NCBI RefSeq assembly: GCF_047238125.1
Contig: NZ_JBDFMH010000001.1
Location: 1,054,001-1,118,000, forward strand
Origin: JBDFMH01 sp047238125
GTDB taxonomy: Bacteria > Pseudomonadota > Alphaproteobacteria > Sphingomonadales > Sphingomonadaceae
Length of the DNA stretch: 64,000 bases
Reading direction: 5' to 3'
Part shown: in pieces, positions 1 to 9,724 of the stretch
How positions within the stretch are numbered: position 1 is the stretch's first letter
Layout: every line of letters starts with the position of its first letter
The notes under the pieces: generated by a model
What the model saw: the letters and a program-made list of their open reading frames with translations, nothing else
Database searches by the model: none
What the model was told of the DNA's origin: nothing
Made by a program: the position numbers and the translations under genes

Positions 1-22
1 CCACACCGACCGGAGACCGCGC

Positions 23-784
23 TTGGCCCAGACCCTGAAGGAACGGCTCGTCCGCAAGCTGAGCCCGCACCTGAAATCGCGGATCCGCGCACGCCTGCAT
101 CAGTTCGGCCTGCTCACCCCGCGCCGCGCGGAGCGGCTGATCCTGTCCGCCGTGGCGCTGGATGGCGCGCGCACCTTCCTGCAGATCGGCGTCAACGACG
201 GCCAATATGCCGATCCGCTGAACCTGGCGGTCCATCGCGGCTACCTGACCGGCGCGCTGGTGGAGCCCCAGCCGGTCTTCTTCCGAGCAATGCAGCAAAC
301 CTATCGCGGCATCGCAGGCATGGACTATATCAACAAGGCGATCTCGGATCAGGCGGGCACGCTGCCCTTCTATGCGTTCGATCCGGCCGATCCCGTCATT
401 CCCGCCTGGGCGCACGGATCGGCCAGCCTCGACCGCGCGCAGCTGATGCGGTTCGCCGATCGCATTCCCGATGTTGATCGTCGGATCGTCGAGATCCCGG
501 TCGAGCTTGTCACGGTCGATCAACTGCTGCGCGAGACCCGCCATGCCAACCCGGACATCCTGGTGGTGGATGCCGAGGGCCACGACGCCCGCATCCTGCG
601 CCAGTTCGACCTGACCACGTTTCGGCCGAAGCTGATCCTCTACGAGGAGGAATCGATGTCGCCGGACGATGCATCAGACATCCGCAAGCGCTTCACCGAC
701 GCCGGCTACGAGCTTCGGGCGATGGGTCAGGACAGCGCCGCGATCCGCGGCGACACGCAGCTCGCGAAAGCGCCGGCCCCCTGA
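23..784 (+). CDS. FkbM family methyltransferase (start uncertain)
   Basis: A 253-aa SAM-dependent methyltransferase of the FkbM type. The glycine-acid motif LQIGVNDGQYADPL (about residues 51-64) fits the SAM-binding loop, followed by VEPQPVFF, the typical FkbM post-motif, and DILVVDAEGHDARIL near residue 180, the conserved D-x-E-G-x-D block. Proteins of this family methylate sugars or small-molecule hydroxyls, often near polysaccharide genes, but the substrate cannot be read here. The start given is a TTG preceded by GGAGA at a workable distance. The frame stays open to the window edge, so a start upstream of the window is possible. It converges on trxA and ends inside a hairpin shared by both genes. 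Confidence 0.75.
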   Translation: MAQTLKERLVRKLSPHLKSRIRARLHQFGLLTPRRAERLILSAVALDGARTFLQIGVNDGQYADPLNLAVHRGYLTGALVEPQPVFFRAMQQTYRGIAGMDYINKAISDQAGTLPFYAFDPADPVIPAWAHGSASLDRAQLMRFADRIPDVDRRIVEIPVELVTVDQLLRETRHANPDILVVDAEGHDARILRQFDLTTFRPKLILYEEESMSPDDASDIRKRFTDAGYELRAMGQDSAAIRGDTQLAKAPAP

Positions 785-799
785 TCCAGGTGCCGGCGC
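770..799. terminator. Bidirectional terminator-like hairpin
   Basis: The 8-bp arms GCGCCGGC (770-777) and GCCGGCGC (792-799) flank a 14-nt loop that contains the stop codon of the methyltransferase gene. It lies between two convergent genes and is symmetric, so it could end transcripts from both sides. There is no clear U-tract, which makes intrinsic termination uncertain. Confidence 0.45.
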
Positions 800-815
800 C
801 CTGGGCTTGGATGCC

Positions 816-1136
816 TTAGAGGGCGCCTTCCAGCCACCCCTTGAGCTGGCTCTTCGGTGCTGCGCCGACCTTGGTCTCGACCGGCGCGCCATCCTTGAAC
901 AGGATCATCGTCGGAATGCCGCGCACGCCATATTTGGCGGGCGAATCCGGGTTCTCGTCGATGTTCAGCTTGGCGATCGTCACCTTTTCGCCAAGCTCGT
1001 CCGAAAGCTCTTCCAGCGCCGGGCCGATCATCTTGCACGGCCCGCACCATTCGGCCCAGAAATCGACCAGGACCGGGCCGGAAGCGGACAGCACATCGCT
1101 CTGGAACGAGCCGTCGGTGATCGTCTTGGTGGCCAT
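816..1136 (-). CDS. trxA: Thioredoxin
   Basis: A 106-aa cytoplasmic thioredoxin, the general protein disulfide reductase fed by thioredoxin reductase. The active site WCGPCK lies in VDFWAEWCGPCKMIGPAL (about residues 26-43), and the cis-Pro loop RGIPTMILF follows near residue 75, both canonical. Length is normal for the family. The ATG at 1136 is chosen because it gives the standard N-terminus MATKTITDGSF and has AGGAG about 8 nt upstream; the open frame continues upstream into addA without conserved sequence. A good promoter candidate sits just upstream, so it can be transcribed apart from addBA. Confidence 0.97.
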   Translation of the reverse strand: MATKTITDGSFQSDVLSASGPVLVDFWAEWCGPCKMIGPALEELSDELGEKVTIAKLNIDENPDSPAKYGVRGIPTMILFKDGAPVETKVGAAPKSQLKGWLEGAL

Positions 1137-1163
1137 GGTCGAAACTCCTTTGGGTTGACTGTG

Positions 1164-1192
1164 GATGTAGGGTGGCGCTCGGTCGGGCTCAA
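1164..1192 (-). promoter_or_regulatory. Predicted sigma70-type promoter of trxA
   Basis: On the minus strand, TTGAGC (1187-1192) and TACATC (1164-1169) are separated by exactly 17 bp, and the start codon of trxA is 28 nt downstream of the -10. The -35 overlaps the stop codon of addA, so trxA may have its own promoter within the addA tail. This is seen by eye only. Confidence 0.4.
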
Positions 1193-4100
1193 CGGTCGCC
1201 CGACAGCATTTGCTCCTGCCGGGCCAAGCCGGGCTTGTGGCGCGGGTGCAAGTCGTCGGGCAACGGCAACAGCACGGGACCGGCCGTATAGAGCAAGGCT
1301 GCCTCGATCCGCCGATCGGGAAAGATCGACGCGAGCGCGGCGACATAGGCTGCCATTTGGTCCAGATGATGCGCTGGCACGGCATCGATCGTGGCCGGCA
1401 CCCGCCGCCCGGTCTTGAAATCGACGATCAGCACGCGATCCTCGCGCACCAGCAGCCGATCGACCGTACCGGCGATCACGTCGCCCGCGACGACCGCTGC
1501 GATCGGCGCTTCGGCCAGGGCATCGGAAGCGAACACATCGGCGAAGCGGGCATCCGCGATCACCGTCAGCGCGTCTGCGATCAGCGCTTCCCGCTCCTCC
1601 CGGTCGATCACCCCGGCCGATTGTTCCAGCCAGCGCAGCCCGGCCGCCGTCCGATCGACCGGGGCAAGCGCGGGCAACCGTTCGAACAGCGCATGCAGCA
1701 GTGTCCCGCGCCGCGCCGCCGCGCGCATCGCCGGGCTCGGCGGCGGATCCGCAACTGCATCGACGCCGATCGCCGATGGGGCGAGCGGACGCGGCGGGCG
1801 CGCTTCCTGCGGGGCGGCGGCATGCAGCCAAGCGGGCAATGCGGGCTCAGGCGGCGCCAACCTCCGCGCACGCGCCAGCGGCGGCACCGGCTTGCCGCCG
1901 CGATGATGGCGGGCATGGCCCCAGAATTCGTCGGCCGGATCTTCCTCTGCGCCCAAGGCGATCATCGCGGCCTCGATCGCGGCATACCAGCTCGATTGCG
2001 GCACCACCCCCTTGGTCGCCGGGCCAAGCGCACCGCCGATCACCAGTCGCTCCTCCGCCCGCGTCACCGCGACATAGAGGAGCCGCAGATGCTCCTCGCG
2101 GTCGCGTCGGCGTGCGCGCTCGGCGGCCTCGGCGATCGATCCGGCCAGCTCCGCCTTGCGCGGACGGAATAGCGGCACCGTCGCCTCTCCGACCGGCCAC
2201 GCCAGCGTCGACACTGGCGAGCGATCGGGATCGCCGGTGGCATCGGCCAGGATCACCAGCGGTGCCTGCAGCCCCTTCGCGCCGTGCGCCGTCATCACCC
2301 GCACAGCATCCAGCGGGGTGGAAGGATCGCGCTTGATGTCGACTTCGCCGCGATCGAACCAGTCCAGAAAGGATTGCAGCGTCGGCGTACCCTCGCTCTC
2401 GAATAGCAGCGCGGCGTTCACGAGTTCGTCGATGGGGTCCGATGCTTCCGCGCCCAGCCGGGCGACCAGCCGGCGGCGGCCGTCGAGCGGACCGCTCAGG
2501 ATCGTCTCGATCAGCATGTACGGCGAGACGAAATCGGCCTGCGCGAGCAGGCTGCCGAGCGCGGCCGCGGTATCGGCCTCGTCCGCCCGGTCCCGCAGCG
2601 TTGACCACAGCCCGGCGCGCGGCTGCTTCGCCAGCCGGTACAGCCGGTCCTGATCCCAGCCGAACAGCGGCGATACCAGCAGCGCGGAGAGATTGAGATC
2701 GTCCAGCGGCTGCGTGCAGAAACGCAGCCCCGCCAGCAGGTCCCGAACCGCGAGCGGCCGATCGAGCCGCAGCCGATCGACACCCGCGACCGGCACGCCT
2801 TCGGCATGCAACCGCGCCACGAGCAGCCCGGCTAAGTCACCGCGCTTGCGCACCAGGATCAGGATATCCTCGGGCCGCACCGGCCGCCCCTTGCCTTCCA
2901 GCCACAGCGGTTCGTCCAGCCAGCGGCGGATTTGCCGGGCGAGCTGGGTCGCGAAACCACGCGTGGCATCGTCGAGCCAGGTCTCGTCCCCCTCCTCGAC
3001 ATCCTCCGCACTCGACACGCTGTGCGGCCGCCACAGGGTCACGGTGCCGGGACCGCCGTCACGCGCGCTCAGATGCGGGGCCAGCTGTTCCTCGACCCCG
3101 AGTTCGAGCGGGCCGAGCTGATCCAGCAGCGTATCGACCAGTTCCAGCACAGGCGGCGTCGAACGAAACGAACGATCGAGCGAGAGTTGGTTGAAGCCCC
3201 TGCCGGCCTGCTCCGCCCGCATCGAGAATGCCTGCCGCGCCGCGTTGAAAGCCTGCGGGTCGGTGCCCTGGAAGCCGAAGATCGCCTGCTTGAAATCACC
3301 GACCGTGAAGATCGTGCGCGTCGTCTGCCCTCGCGCCCCTTCGCCGGCAAAGAACTCGCCCGCCAGCGCCGCAATGATCGACCATTGCCGCGCATTGGTA
3401 TCCTGCGCTTCGTCGACCAGGATATGGTCTGTCGCCTGATCCAGCTTGTAGCGGATCCAGTCGCCGATCCCGTCGCTGTTCAGCAGCCGGACCGATGCGT
3501 TGATCAGGTCGTCGAAATCGACCATCCCGGCCGCGCGCTTGGCAGCGGCGTATCGCAGCGCATAGGCCTGCCCGGCACGCAGCCCCGCCGCGACCAGCAC
3601 GGCAAGCCCGGCACGCGCGCGCAGGCCGATCAGCTCCGCGCAATGCCCATGCAGCCGCATCGCCAGATCCGCATAGCCTTCCTCCTGCGGGGCCTGGCCC
3701 TTGCCGAACGACAGCGGCGCGCCATCCTTGCGGGACCAGACGGCGTGCAGATCGGCCAGCAATGTCGCCCGCTCCATTGCATCCGAAGCCAGCCAGCGCG
3801 CCACCAGATCGGCGCGCGCGGCTCCCTTGGCCGTCTTCCAGCGCCCGTTCGCGGCACCAATCGCGCGCAGCGTCTCCGTATCGAAACGATCGTCGCCACA
3901 GGCCTGCTCGATCGCCGCGTCGATATCGCCCAGCGGCAGATCGAGCGCTGTGCGCACCCGCGCCTCGATGCCCTCGCGGGGGCCGAGCCCCGCCATGTCC
4001 TCGGCAGCGCGAGCGCAGTCCATCAGATAGCGTTCGGCCCCCTGCTCGCCCAGCCGACGGCTCAGCTGCTGCACGTCATCGATCAGGCCGAGATCGCCGC

Positions 4101-4635
4101 CGCGTTCCGCGTCCACCAGCAGATCGGCCAGCACCGATCGCGCCAATGCCGCCTCCTCGCGCCCCTCGATCGGCCGAAAGCCGGGCGAAAGCCCCGCCTC
4201 CGCCGGAAAGCCGGCCAGCAGCGTCTGGCAGAAGGCGTGGATCGTCTGGATCCGCAGCCCGCCCGGCGCATCCAGCACCGTGGCGAACAGCGCCCTCGCC
4301 CTCGCGATCGCCTCTTCGTCATGGGGCTCACCGAGATTGAAGAGCTCCTTGCGCAGCTTTTCGTCTGCCAGCCGCACCCAATGCGCCAGCCGCTCGTGCA
4401 CCCGTTCCGCCATCTCGGCGGCCCCCGCCTTGGTGAAAGTCAGGCACAGGATCGATTGCGGGGCGGCCCCGGCCAGCAACAGCCGCAGCACGCGCGCAGT
4501 CAGCACATGCGTTTTGCCTGTGCCGGCGGAGGCGGACAGCCAGACGAGATCGGCAGGGTGCGATGCCTGCTGCTGCTCGCCGAACAGTCGTTGCAGCGGC
4601 TTCACCCGGCGGCTCACCGCTCGGCTCCATACCAT
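1189..4635 (-). CDS. addA: Double-strand break repair helicase-nuclease AddA
   Basis: A 1148-aa alphaproteobacterial AddA, partner of AddB in the RecBCD-like helicase-nuclease that processes DNA ends for RecA. Seen in order: Walker A SASAGTGKTHVL (about residues 34-45), UvrD/Rep helicase motifs including ILVDEAQDTNARQW and the motif LSLDRSFRS, motif VI LLYVAVTRAEERL, and a C-terminal PD-(D/E)xK nuclease core LIVDFKTGRR followed by DQMAAYVAAL. The gene overlaps the 3' end of addB by 22 nt, so the two are surely cotranscribed and probably translationally coupled. A slightly shorter start is possible. Confidence 0.95.
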   Translation of the reverse strand: MVWSRAVSRRVKPLQRLFGEQQQASHPADLVWLSASAGTGKTHVLTARVLRLLLAGAAPQSILCLTFTKAGAAEMAERVHERLAHWVRLADEKLRKELFNLGEPHDEEAIARARALFATVLDAPGGLRIQTIHAFCQTLLAGFPAEAGLSPGFRPIEGREEAALARSVLADLLVDAERGGDLGLIDDVQQLSRRLGEQGAERYLMDCARAAEDMAGLGPREGIEARVRTALDLPLGDIDAAIEQACGDDRFDTETLRAIGAANGRWKTAKGAARADLVARWLASDAMERATLLADLHAVWSRKDGAPLSFGKGQAPQEEGYADLAMRLHGHCAELIGLRARAGLAVLVAAGLRAGQAYALRYAAAKRAAGMVDFDDLINASVRLLNSDGIGDWIRYKLDQATDHILVDEAQDTNARQWSIIAALAGEFFAGEGARGQTTRTIFTVGDFKQAIFGFQGTDPQAFNAARQAFSMRAEQAGRGFNQLSLDRSFRSTPPVLELVDTLLDQLGPLELGVEEQLAPHLSARDGGPGTVTLWRPHSVSSAEDVEEGDETWLDDATRGFATQLARQIRRWLDEPLWLEGKGRPVRPEDILILVRKRGDLAGLLVARLHAEGVPVAGVDRLRLDRPLAVRDLLAGLRFCTQPLDDLNLSALLVSPLFGWDQDRLYRLAKQPRAGLWSTLRDRADEADTAAALGSLLAQADFVSPYMLIETILSGPLDGRRRLVARLGAEASDPIDELVNAALLFESEGTPTLQSFLDWFDRGEVDIKRDPSTPLDAVRVMTAHGAKGLQAPLVILADATGDPDRSPVSTLAWPVGEATVPLFRPRKAELAGSIAEAAERARRRDREEHLRLLYVAVTRAEERLVIGGALGPATKGVVPQSSWYAAIEAAMIALGAEEDPADEFWGHARHHRGGKPVPPLARARRLAPPEPALPAWLHAAAPQEARPPRPLAPSAIGVDAVADPPPSPAMRAAARRGTLLHALFERLPALAPVDRTAAGLRWLEQSAGVIDREEREALIADALTVIADARFADVFASDALAEAPIAAVVAGDVIAGTVDRLLVREDRVLIVDFKTGRRVPATIDAVPAHHLDQMAAYVAALASIFPDRRIEAALLYTAGPVLLPLPDDLHPRHKPGLARQEQMLSGDR

Positions 4636-7559
4636 TCGTCCAGCCGCATCAGCTGGTCATAGTCGTCGAACGGAGCGAAATCGGGATTGAGCTTTGCGGT
4701 GAAGGGCTCGTCGCCGGTCAGCCACTTGGCGATCGCCTCGCGCAGCACGCGTTCCGAAAAGGCAAGGAAGCCCTCGGGGTCAACCGCGCTGGCCTTGCCG
4801 AACCCGTCGCGCTCCTTGGCCAGGGACCAATATTCGAACGCCTCGGCCCAGCCCGCTATGCCTTCGATCCCGCCCTGCTCGGCAATCAGACCCAGCAGGC
4901 CCAGCTGCAGCGCGAAGCCGGCGTCGATCTGCGCCTTCGCCGGCGCCTTGCCGGTCTTGTAGTCGACGATCGCCAGCCCACCGCCCGGCAACCGGTCCAC
5001 ACGATCGACCTTGCCCGATATGGTGACGCCGGCGATGTCGATCACGGCCTTGCGCTCGGCTGCGATCGGCACCCGCCCCGCCGCCACATCGTCGGCCATG
5101 CGGGCGGCCACCCATTCCAGCGCCTCGATCAGCCGCGGCGTCCACAGCGCCCTCAGCACCGGATGCGCGGCAATCCGGTCGAGCAGGTCGCGTGCACGCG
5201 GCACCAGGCGGTCCGGGCGACAACCATCCTCGATCATCCAGGCCTCGAACACGGCATGCACCGCGCTGCCGCGCCACGCCGCACTCGGATCGGCATCGAC
5301 CGGATCGAGCCGCGACAGCCCCAGCATCGCCTTGGCGTAGAAGGCGTATGGGTCGGCCTTCAGCCGGTCGAGATCGGTCACCGCCAGTCGGCGCGGCCGT
5401 TCACGCGATGGCGGTGACGGCGCGGGCTGGCTGGCCGGCGCACGCGGGCCGATCGGCCGATCGATCGCGTCGGCCCAGCGCCGCAGCCGCGGCAGCCGGG
5501 TCACGCCGCCGGTCATCGCCTCCAGCCGCAGCCAGAAGCGCGATGCGATCACCGGCGCACGCGCATCGCGCCGCGCCCGGGTCAGGATCACGCGCGGCGC
5601 GCCCAGCGCGCTGGCGAAATCATGCGCGGCCAGGCCGATCCGCCGCTCCAGCCCGGGCAGGCCCAGCGATCGGCGCAGCGCTGGCGCCAGCCACGGATCC
5701 GGCGCAGGCAGGGCCGGCCAAACGCCTTCGTTCAACCCACCCAGGATCATCAGGTCGGCCTGTTGCAGCTGCGCTTCGATCAGCCCCCAGATGAACAGCC
5801 GCGGATGCCCGCCCTGCGGCGGCCGGATCGCGATATCGTCCATCAATTGCCGCAGCATCCGGTGCAGCCCGTCACCATCGACCCGCACCGGCCCCTCGGC
5901 GGCAACAGCTTCCAGTTCCGCGATCAGCGCGGCAGCGCGCCGCCCATCGGGGCCCGCCCACACCGCATCACCGCACAGCGCGGACGCCACGTCGCGCAGC
6001 ACCGCAAGTCGATCAGCGGTCGATGCGCCAGCGGCCAGCGACTCGAGCGGGGCAAGCAACGCCCTTGCCTCGTCCCACCAGCCGGCGGCTGCGCGCCGCC
6101 ACTTGCGCTCGCGCTCGTCGCCGCCGTCGAGATGCGCGGTGACGCCGGCCAGCCCGGCATCGGGCCGCGGGCCGCGCAGTGCGCGATCCAGCGCCCGCAC
6201 CCCCGCCAGCCAGGCATCGCGTCGATCGCCGCGCCGCACCAATGGATGCTTCAGCAGCGCCAGCAGGGCGACCGGTGCGAACCGTTCGGCGGCGGCCGCC
6301 GCCAGCGAAAGAAGCAGCGTGCCCGGAGGCAGCTGCGAAAGCGGTCGCCCTGCCGAATCATCGACATGGATCGCCCAGCGGCGCAGCTGTGCGGCCACGC
6401 GTTGCGCCAGTCCCCGATCCGGGGTCACCAGCGCCGCGGTCCGCCCCGGCGTCTCGATCGCTTCGCGCATGGCGATCGCGATCGCGCGTGCCTCCTCGCC
6501 CGGACCGGCGAACTCCGCGGCCACGATCCCGCTCAGCCGCCGCTCGGCCGGGGGTAGCGTCTGCCACTTGGCGGTGAAGCGCGCCGGGGCCATCGCGTTG
6601 CCGATCGCACGACTGCGCACCGCCGCCGAACCGCGCCCGCCACCCCAGCGCCACGGCCGAACCTCGCCGCGCGCCACACCGATCGCGTCGATCAGCAGCT
6701 TCAGCTGGAATTGGGGGTGTGTCTCGATCGGCGACTTCACGATGCCGGTCGTCGGATCGGGATCATGCGGGCCGAGCGCCGACCACTCGGCGACCGGCAT
6801 CGCCAGGTCGAGCGCAGGCACCACCACCATACCCTGCGGCAGCCGCGCGATCCGTCGCAGCAGCCGCGCGATCGCGGGCGCCGATGTCGTGATCCCCGCC
6901 GCTACGACCAGCCCAGCCGGCGGCGTGGTGGCCCAGCGCCGCTCGATGCCCGCCAGCAGCCGAGCACGCCGCTCGGCCAAATCGATCCGGCCGATCGCCG
7001 TCAGCTCCGCCGGCCACCGATCCAGCACCGCGCGCAGGATCGCCAGCGATCCTTCCCAATGGCGCGACAGCTCGACCGGCACCGCATCGGCCAGCCGCTC
7101 GGGCGGCACCTCCTCGACCAGTAGCTGATCGCGCACCCGCGCCAGATCGCCGGCGAGACGCAACGCTTCTGCCGCGTCGATCGGATCGCCAGCGGCATCG
7201 CGCGCCTGCTGGACGAGCCGCGCCAGCCGCATCAACCGATCGAGCGGATCGACCGCAGGCGGCACCGGCTCGGCATCCGCAGGGTCCAGCGCCAGACCTA
7301 GCGCGTCGCCGAGCTCGGCATCGCCGATCGCCACCAGCCGCGGCAACAGCAGCCCGCCTTCCGATCGCCGCACGAACGCATCCGTCACTGCCCGCACTGC
7401 ACGATTGGTCGGCAGCAGCAGCATCGCGCGCGCCAGTGCCATCCGGTCGCCGCCGGTGCGCGCGATCAGCCCGGCGGCAAGCGCATCGGCAAAGGCGCGG
7501 TGCGCTGGGATGGTGAAGACGGCCGGCCTGAGCGGCGCGGCGCGATCGGCTGGCGTCAT
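4614..7559 (-). CDS. addB: Double-strand break repair protein AddB
   Basis: A 981-aa AddB of the alphaproteobacterial type. It carries an inactivated helicase-like N-terminal half and a C-terminal PD-(D/E)xK nuclease domain: GSAVHAVFEAWM, then LAIVDYKTGKAPAKAQ and ALQLGLLGLIAE (about residues 830-900), which supply the catalytic Asp and Lys. With AddA it forms the end-processing helicase-nuclease. The start is an ATG giving MTPADRAAPLRPAVFTIPAH. It begins 31 nt downstream of murU on the same strand, so the repair pair may be read through from the divL-tsaE-amgK-murU operon. Confidence 0.94.
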   Translation of the reverse strand: MTPADRAAPLRPAVFTIPAHRAFADALAAGLIARTGGDRMALARAMLLLPTNRAVRAVTDAFVRRSEGGLLLPRLVAIGDAELGDALGLALDPADAEPVPPAVDPLDRLMRLARLVQQARDAAGDPIDAAEALRLAGDLARVRDQLLVEEVPPERLADAVPVELSRHWEGSLAILRAVLDRWPAELTAIGRIDLAERRARLLAGIERRWATTPPAGLVVAAGITTSAPAIARLLRRIARLPQGMVVVPALDLAMPVAEWSALGPHDPDPTTGIVKSPIETHPQFQLKLLIDAIGVARGEVRPWRWGGGRGSAAVRSRAIGNAMAPARFTAKWQTLPPAERRLSGIVAAEFAGPGEEARAIAIAMREAIETPGRTAALVTPDRGLAQRVAAQLRRWAIHVDDSAGRPLSQLPPGTLLLSLAAAAAERFAPVALLALLKHPLVRRGDRRDAWLAGVRALDRALRGPRPDAGLAGVTAHLDGGDERERKWRRAAAGWWDEARALLAPLESLAAGASTADRLAVLRDVASALCGDAVWAGPDGRRAAALIAELEAVAAEGPVRVDGDGLHRMLRQLMDDIAIRPPQGGHPRLFIWGLIEAQLQQADLMILGGLNEGVWPALPAPDPWLAPALRRSLGLPGLERRIGLAAHDFASALGAPRVILTRARRDARAPVIASRFWLRLEAMTGGVTRLPRLRRWADAIDRPIGPRAPASQPAPSPPSRERPRRLAVTDLDRLKADPYAFYAKAMLGLSRLDPVDADPSAAWRGSAVHAVFEAWMIEDGCRPDRLVPRARDLLDRIAAHPVLRALWTPRLIEALEWVAARMADDVAAGRVPIAAERKAVIDIAGVTISGKVDRVDRLPGGGLAIVDYKTGKAPAKAQIDAGFALQLGLLGLIAEQGGIEGIAGWAEAFEYWSLAKERDGFGKASAVDPEGFLAFSERVLREAIAKWLTGDEPFTAKLNPDFAPFDDYDQLMRLDEWYGAER

Positions 7560-7590
7560 GGCGTCATCTAGCGCGGCGGGAGCCCCTGCG

Positions 7591-8349
7591 TCACCCCTCG
7601 GCGATCAGCGCCTCGGTCCGCGCGATCGCCTGCGGCGTCCCGACATCGAACCAGAGGCCCTGATGCACGACACCGTACAGCCGCCCGCTTTCGATCGCCC
7701 GATCCCAGAGCAGGTTGGTCGAGAACGGACCATCGGGCGCATCGGCCAGCAATCGTGACGAGACGATTTGGATCCCGGTAAACACGAACGGCGCCACCCG
7801 CCCTGGCCGCCGCCGCGCGATTCGGCCGGCGGCGTCCATATGGAAATCGCCCGGCCCGCGATGGCAGTTGGCGCGCGCCAGCGGCACCACCAGCAAAAGG
7901 GCATCCATCGTCGTATCGTCCCAGCGCTGGCCCAGCAGGCTGATCGCGTCGATCGGGCCGTCGATCCACAGATTGTCGCTGTTGACGACCAGGAAGCGAT
8001 CGCGATCGATGATCGGCAGCGCCTTCACCAGCCCGCCGCCCGTCTCCAGCAGCCGCCCGCGCTCATCGGAAACCTGGATGTCGAGGCCGCTGGCGCTACG
8101 CTGCAGGTGCGCCTCCAGCGCGTCGGCCAGATAGTGGACGTTAACCACCGCGCGCTTCACGCCCGCGGTGCGCAGCCGATCCAGCACATGATCGAGCAGC
8201 GGCTTGCCGGCCACTTCCACCAGCGGTTTGGGCCGGGTCGCGGTCAGCGGGCGCATGCGCTTGCCAAGTCCCGCCGCCAGCACCATCGCGGTCTCGATCG
8301 GCGCGGCGCCCGTCACGGCCCGCAATTCCAGCGGCTTGCGCGCGCTCAT
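7591..8349 (-). CDS. murU: N-acetylmuramate alpha-1-phosphate uridylyltransferase
   Basis: A 252-aa NDP-sugar pyrophosphorylase. The signature AMVLAAGLGKRMRPLTATR (about residues 21-39) followed by PKPLVEVAGKPLL, and the metal-binding NSDNLW, are typical of sugar-1-phosphate nucleotidyltransferases. MurU of the anabolic recycling pathway turns MurNAc-1-phosphate into UDP-MurNAc and bypasses the fosfomycin-sensitive MurA step; this role is known from pseudomonads. The assignment rests on the immediately preceding AmgK-type kinase, coupled through an ATGA overlap that also fixes the start at 8349 (MSARKPLELRAV). A general glucose- or mannose-1-phosphate enzyme is the alternative. Confidence 0.88.
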   Translation of the reverse strand: MSARKPLELRAVTGAAPIETAMVLAAGLGKRMRPLTATRPKPLVEVAGKPLLDHVLDRLRTAGVKRAVVNVHYLADALEAHLQRSASGLDIQVSDERGRLLETGGGLVKALPIIDRDRFLVVNSDNLWIDGPIDAISLLGQRWDDTTMDALLLVVPLARANCHRGPGDFHMDAAGRIARRRPGRVAPFVFTGIQIVSSRLLADAPDGPFSTNLLWDRAIESGRLYGVVHQGLWFDVGTPQAIARTEALIAEG

Positions 8350-9290
8350 GCGTCCGCCCACAGCGCGGCGCGCTTCGCGGGCGGCACGTTGGCATCGAAC
8401 CAGTCGCGCACCGGCGCCAGTGCGGGATGGGCCAGGTCGCGTTCCAGATAACGCCAGACCCGCGGCTGATAGGCCAGGTAGCGTGGCTTGCCGTCGCGTT
8501 TCCACAACCGGCAGAAGATGCCCAGTATCTTGGCGTTGCGCTGCGCGCCGAGCAGCGCATAGGCGGCGGGATCGATCGCGCCATAATGCGCCAGCATCGC
8601 CTCTTCCAGCGCGGGCGGCACGTCGCGCCGCGCATCCTGCAGCAGCGAGACGAGATCATAGGCTGGGTGGCCTGCCAGGGCATCCTGGAAGTCGAGCAGG
8701 CCGAGGCTGCCGTCGGGCAGCAGCATGATGTTCTCGGCATGATAGTCGCGCAATACCGTCACAGACCGGTCGTCCCGGATCGGCGCCAGCGCAGCGTCCC
8801 AGGCGGCGGCATAGCCGGCCGTATCCACCTCGATGCCGGCGGCGGGCGCATACCATTCGGGAAACAGCCCCGCCTCGCGCTGATAGACCGCCATGTCATA
8901 GGGCGGCAGCCCGCCGGCATCCTGCGCATGGAGCGCGCTCAGCAGGTCGATAGCGTCGCGATAGACCTGCAGTTCGCGATCTGGCTCGGCGGCGATCACC
9001 TCGGCCATCCGCGCATCGCCGAAGTCCTCAAGCAGGATCAGTCCTTGGGTCAGATCGCGCGCCAGGATCCGGGGGGCGGCGAAGCCGCGCGCGTGCAGAT
9101 GTTCGGCAACCGCGATGAACGGGCGGCTATCCTCGTGCGCGGGCGGTGCATCCATCAGCACGGCGGTGCGATCGGGGGTCGCGACGCGGAAATAGCGGCG
9201 GAAGCTGGCATCGCCGGCCAGCGGCAGGATGGCAGCGCCACGCCAGCCCGCATCGGCCAGGAAATCGGGCGCATGCGCCGGCGGAATCAT
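8346..9290 (-). CDS. amgK: Anomeric MurNAc/GlcNAc kinase (AmgK)
   Basis: A 314-aa aminoglycoside-phosphotransferase-fold kinase. It has the N-terminal nucleotide-binding segment LPLAGDASFRRYFRV, the catalytic loop LRDYHAENIMLL and the metal-binding LLDFQDALAG (about residues 190-215), in which the Brenner HxxN and DFQD elements are intact. AmgK phosphorylates MurNAc at C1 and feeds MurU. The ATG at 9290 is preferred because it overlaps the tsaE stop as ATGA; in-frame ATGs at 9302 and 9314 also exist. The stop overlaps the murU start in the same way, which makes one coupled translation unit with tsaE and murU. Confidence 0.9.
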   Translation of the reverse strand: MIPPAHAPDFLADAGWRGAAILPLAGDASFRRYFRVATPDRTAVLMDAPPAHEDSRPFIAVAEHLHARGFAAPRILARDLTQGLILLEDFGDARMAEVIAAEPDRELQVYRDAIDLLSALHAQDAGGLPPYDMAVYQREAGLFPEWYAPAAGIEVDTAGYAAAWDAALAPIRDDRSVTVLRDYHAENIMLLPDGSLGLLDFQDALAGHPAYDLVSLLQDARRDVPPALEEAMLAHYGAIDPAAYALLGAQRNAKILGIFCRLWKRDGKPRYLAYQPRVWRYLERDLAHPALAPVRDWFDANVPPAKRAALWADA

Positions 9291-9724
9291 CGCGGTGGCC
9301 ATCGCGCTTCCCATGACGGTGGCACTTGCGCTGTCAAGCATCGCCCGCCGCCATCCGGCGCAAGCCATAGTCGCAGGGCATGCGGCCACAGCCGGTCGCC
9401 CATCCGCCCCGGCCATTCGATGATCAACGCGCCATCGGCCAGCGCATCGTCCAGCCCCAGCTCGTCGATCGCATCCGCCCGGTCCAGCCGGTAGAGATCG
9501 ACATGCCACACCGGCACCGCCAGATCGTCGTAAGGGATCACGATCGGGAAGGTCGGGCTGGCGATCTCGCCGTCATGCCCCAGCGCCGCCAGCAGCCCGC
9601 GCGCGAGCGTCGTCTTGCCGGCACCCAGGTCACCTGACAGCGCGACGACGTCGCCCGGCTGCAGCACCCGCGCCAGCCCCGCGCCGAACGCCAGGGTCGC
9701 TCCTTCATTCGCCAGTCGGATCAT
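9287..9724 (-). CDS. tsaE: tRNA t6A biosynthesis ATPase TsaE
   Basis: A 145-aa P-loop ATPase of the TsaE (YjeE) family, which acts with TsaB and TsaD to make N6-threonylcarbamoyladenosine at position 37 of ANN-decoding tRNAs. Walker A is SGDLGAGKTTLARG (about residues 30-43). The family motifs ASPTFPIVIPY, WHVDLYRL and IIEWPGRMGDRL follow in order. Length is normal. It starts with an ATG that overlaps the stop of divL (ATGA at 9721-9724) and ends overlapping amgK. The tsaE-amgK-murU neighbourhood is common in Gram-negative bacteria. Confidence 0.95.
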   Translation of the reverse strand: MIRLANEGATLAFGAGLARVLQPGDVVALSGDLGAGKTTLARGLLAALGHDGEIASPTFPIVIPYDDLAVPVWHVDLYRLDRADAIDELGLDDALADGALIIEWPGRMGDRLWPHALRLWLAPDGGGRCLTAQVPPSWEARWPPR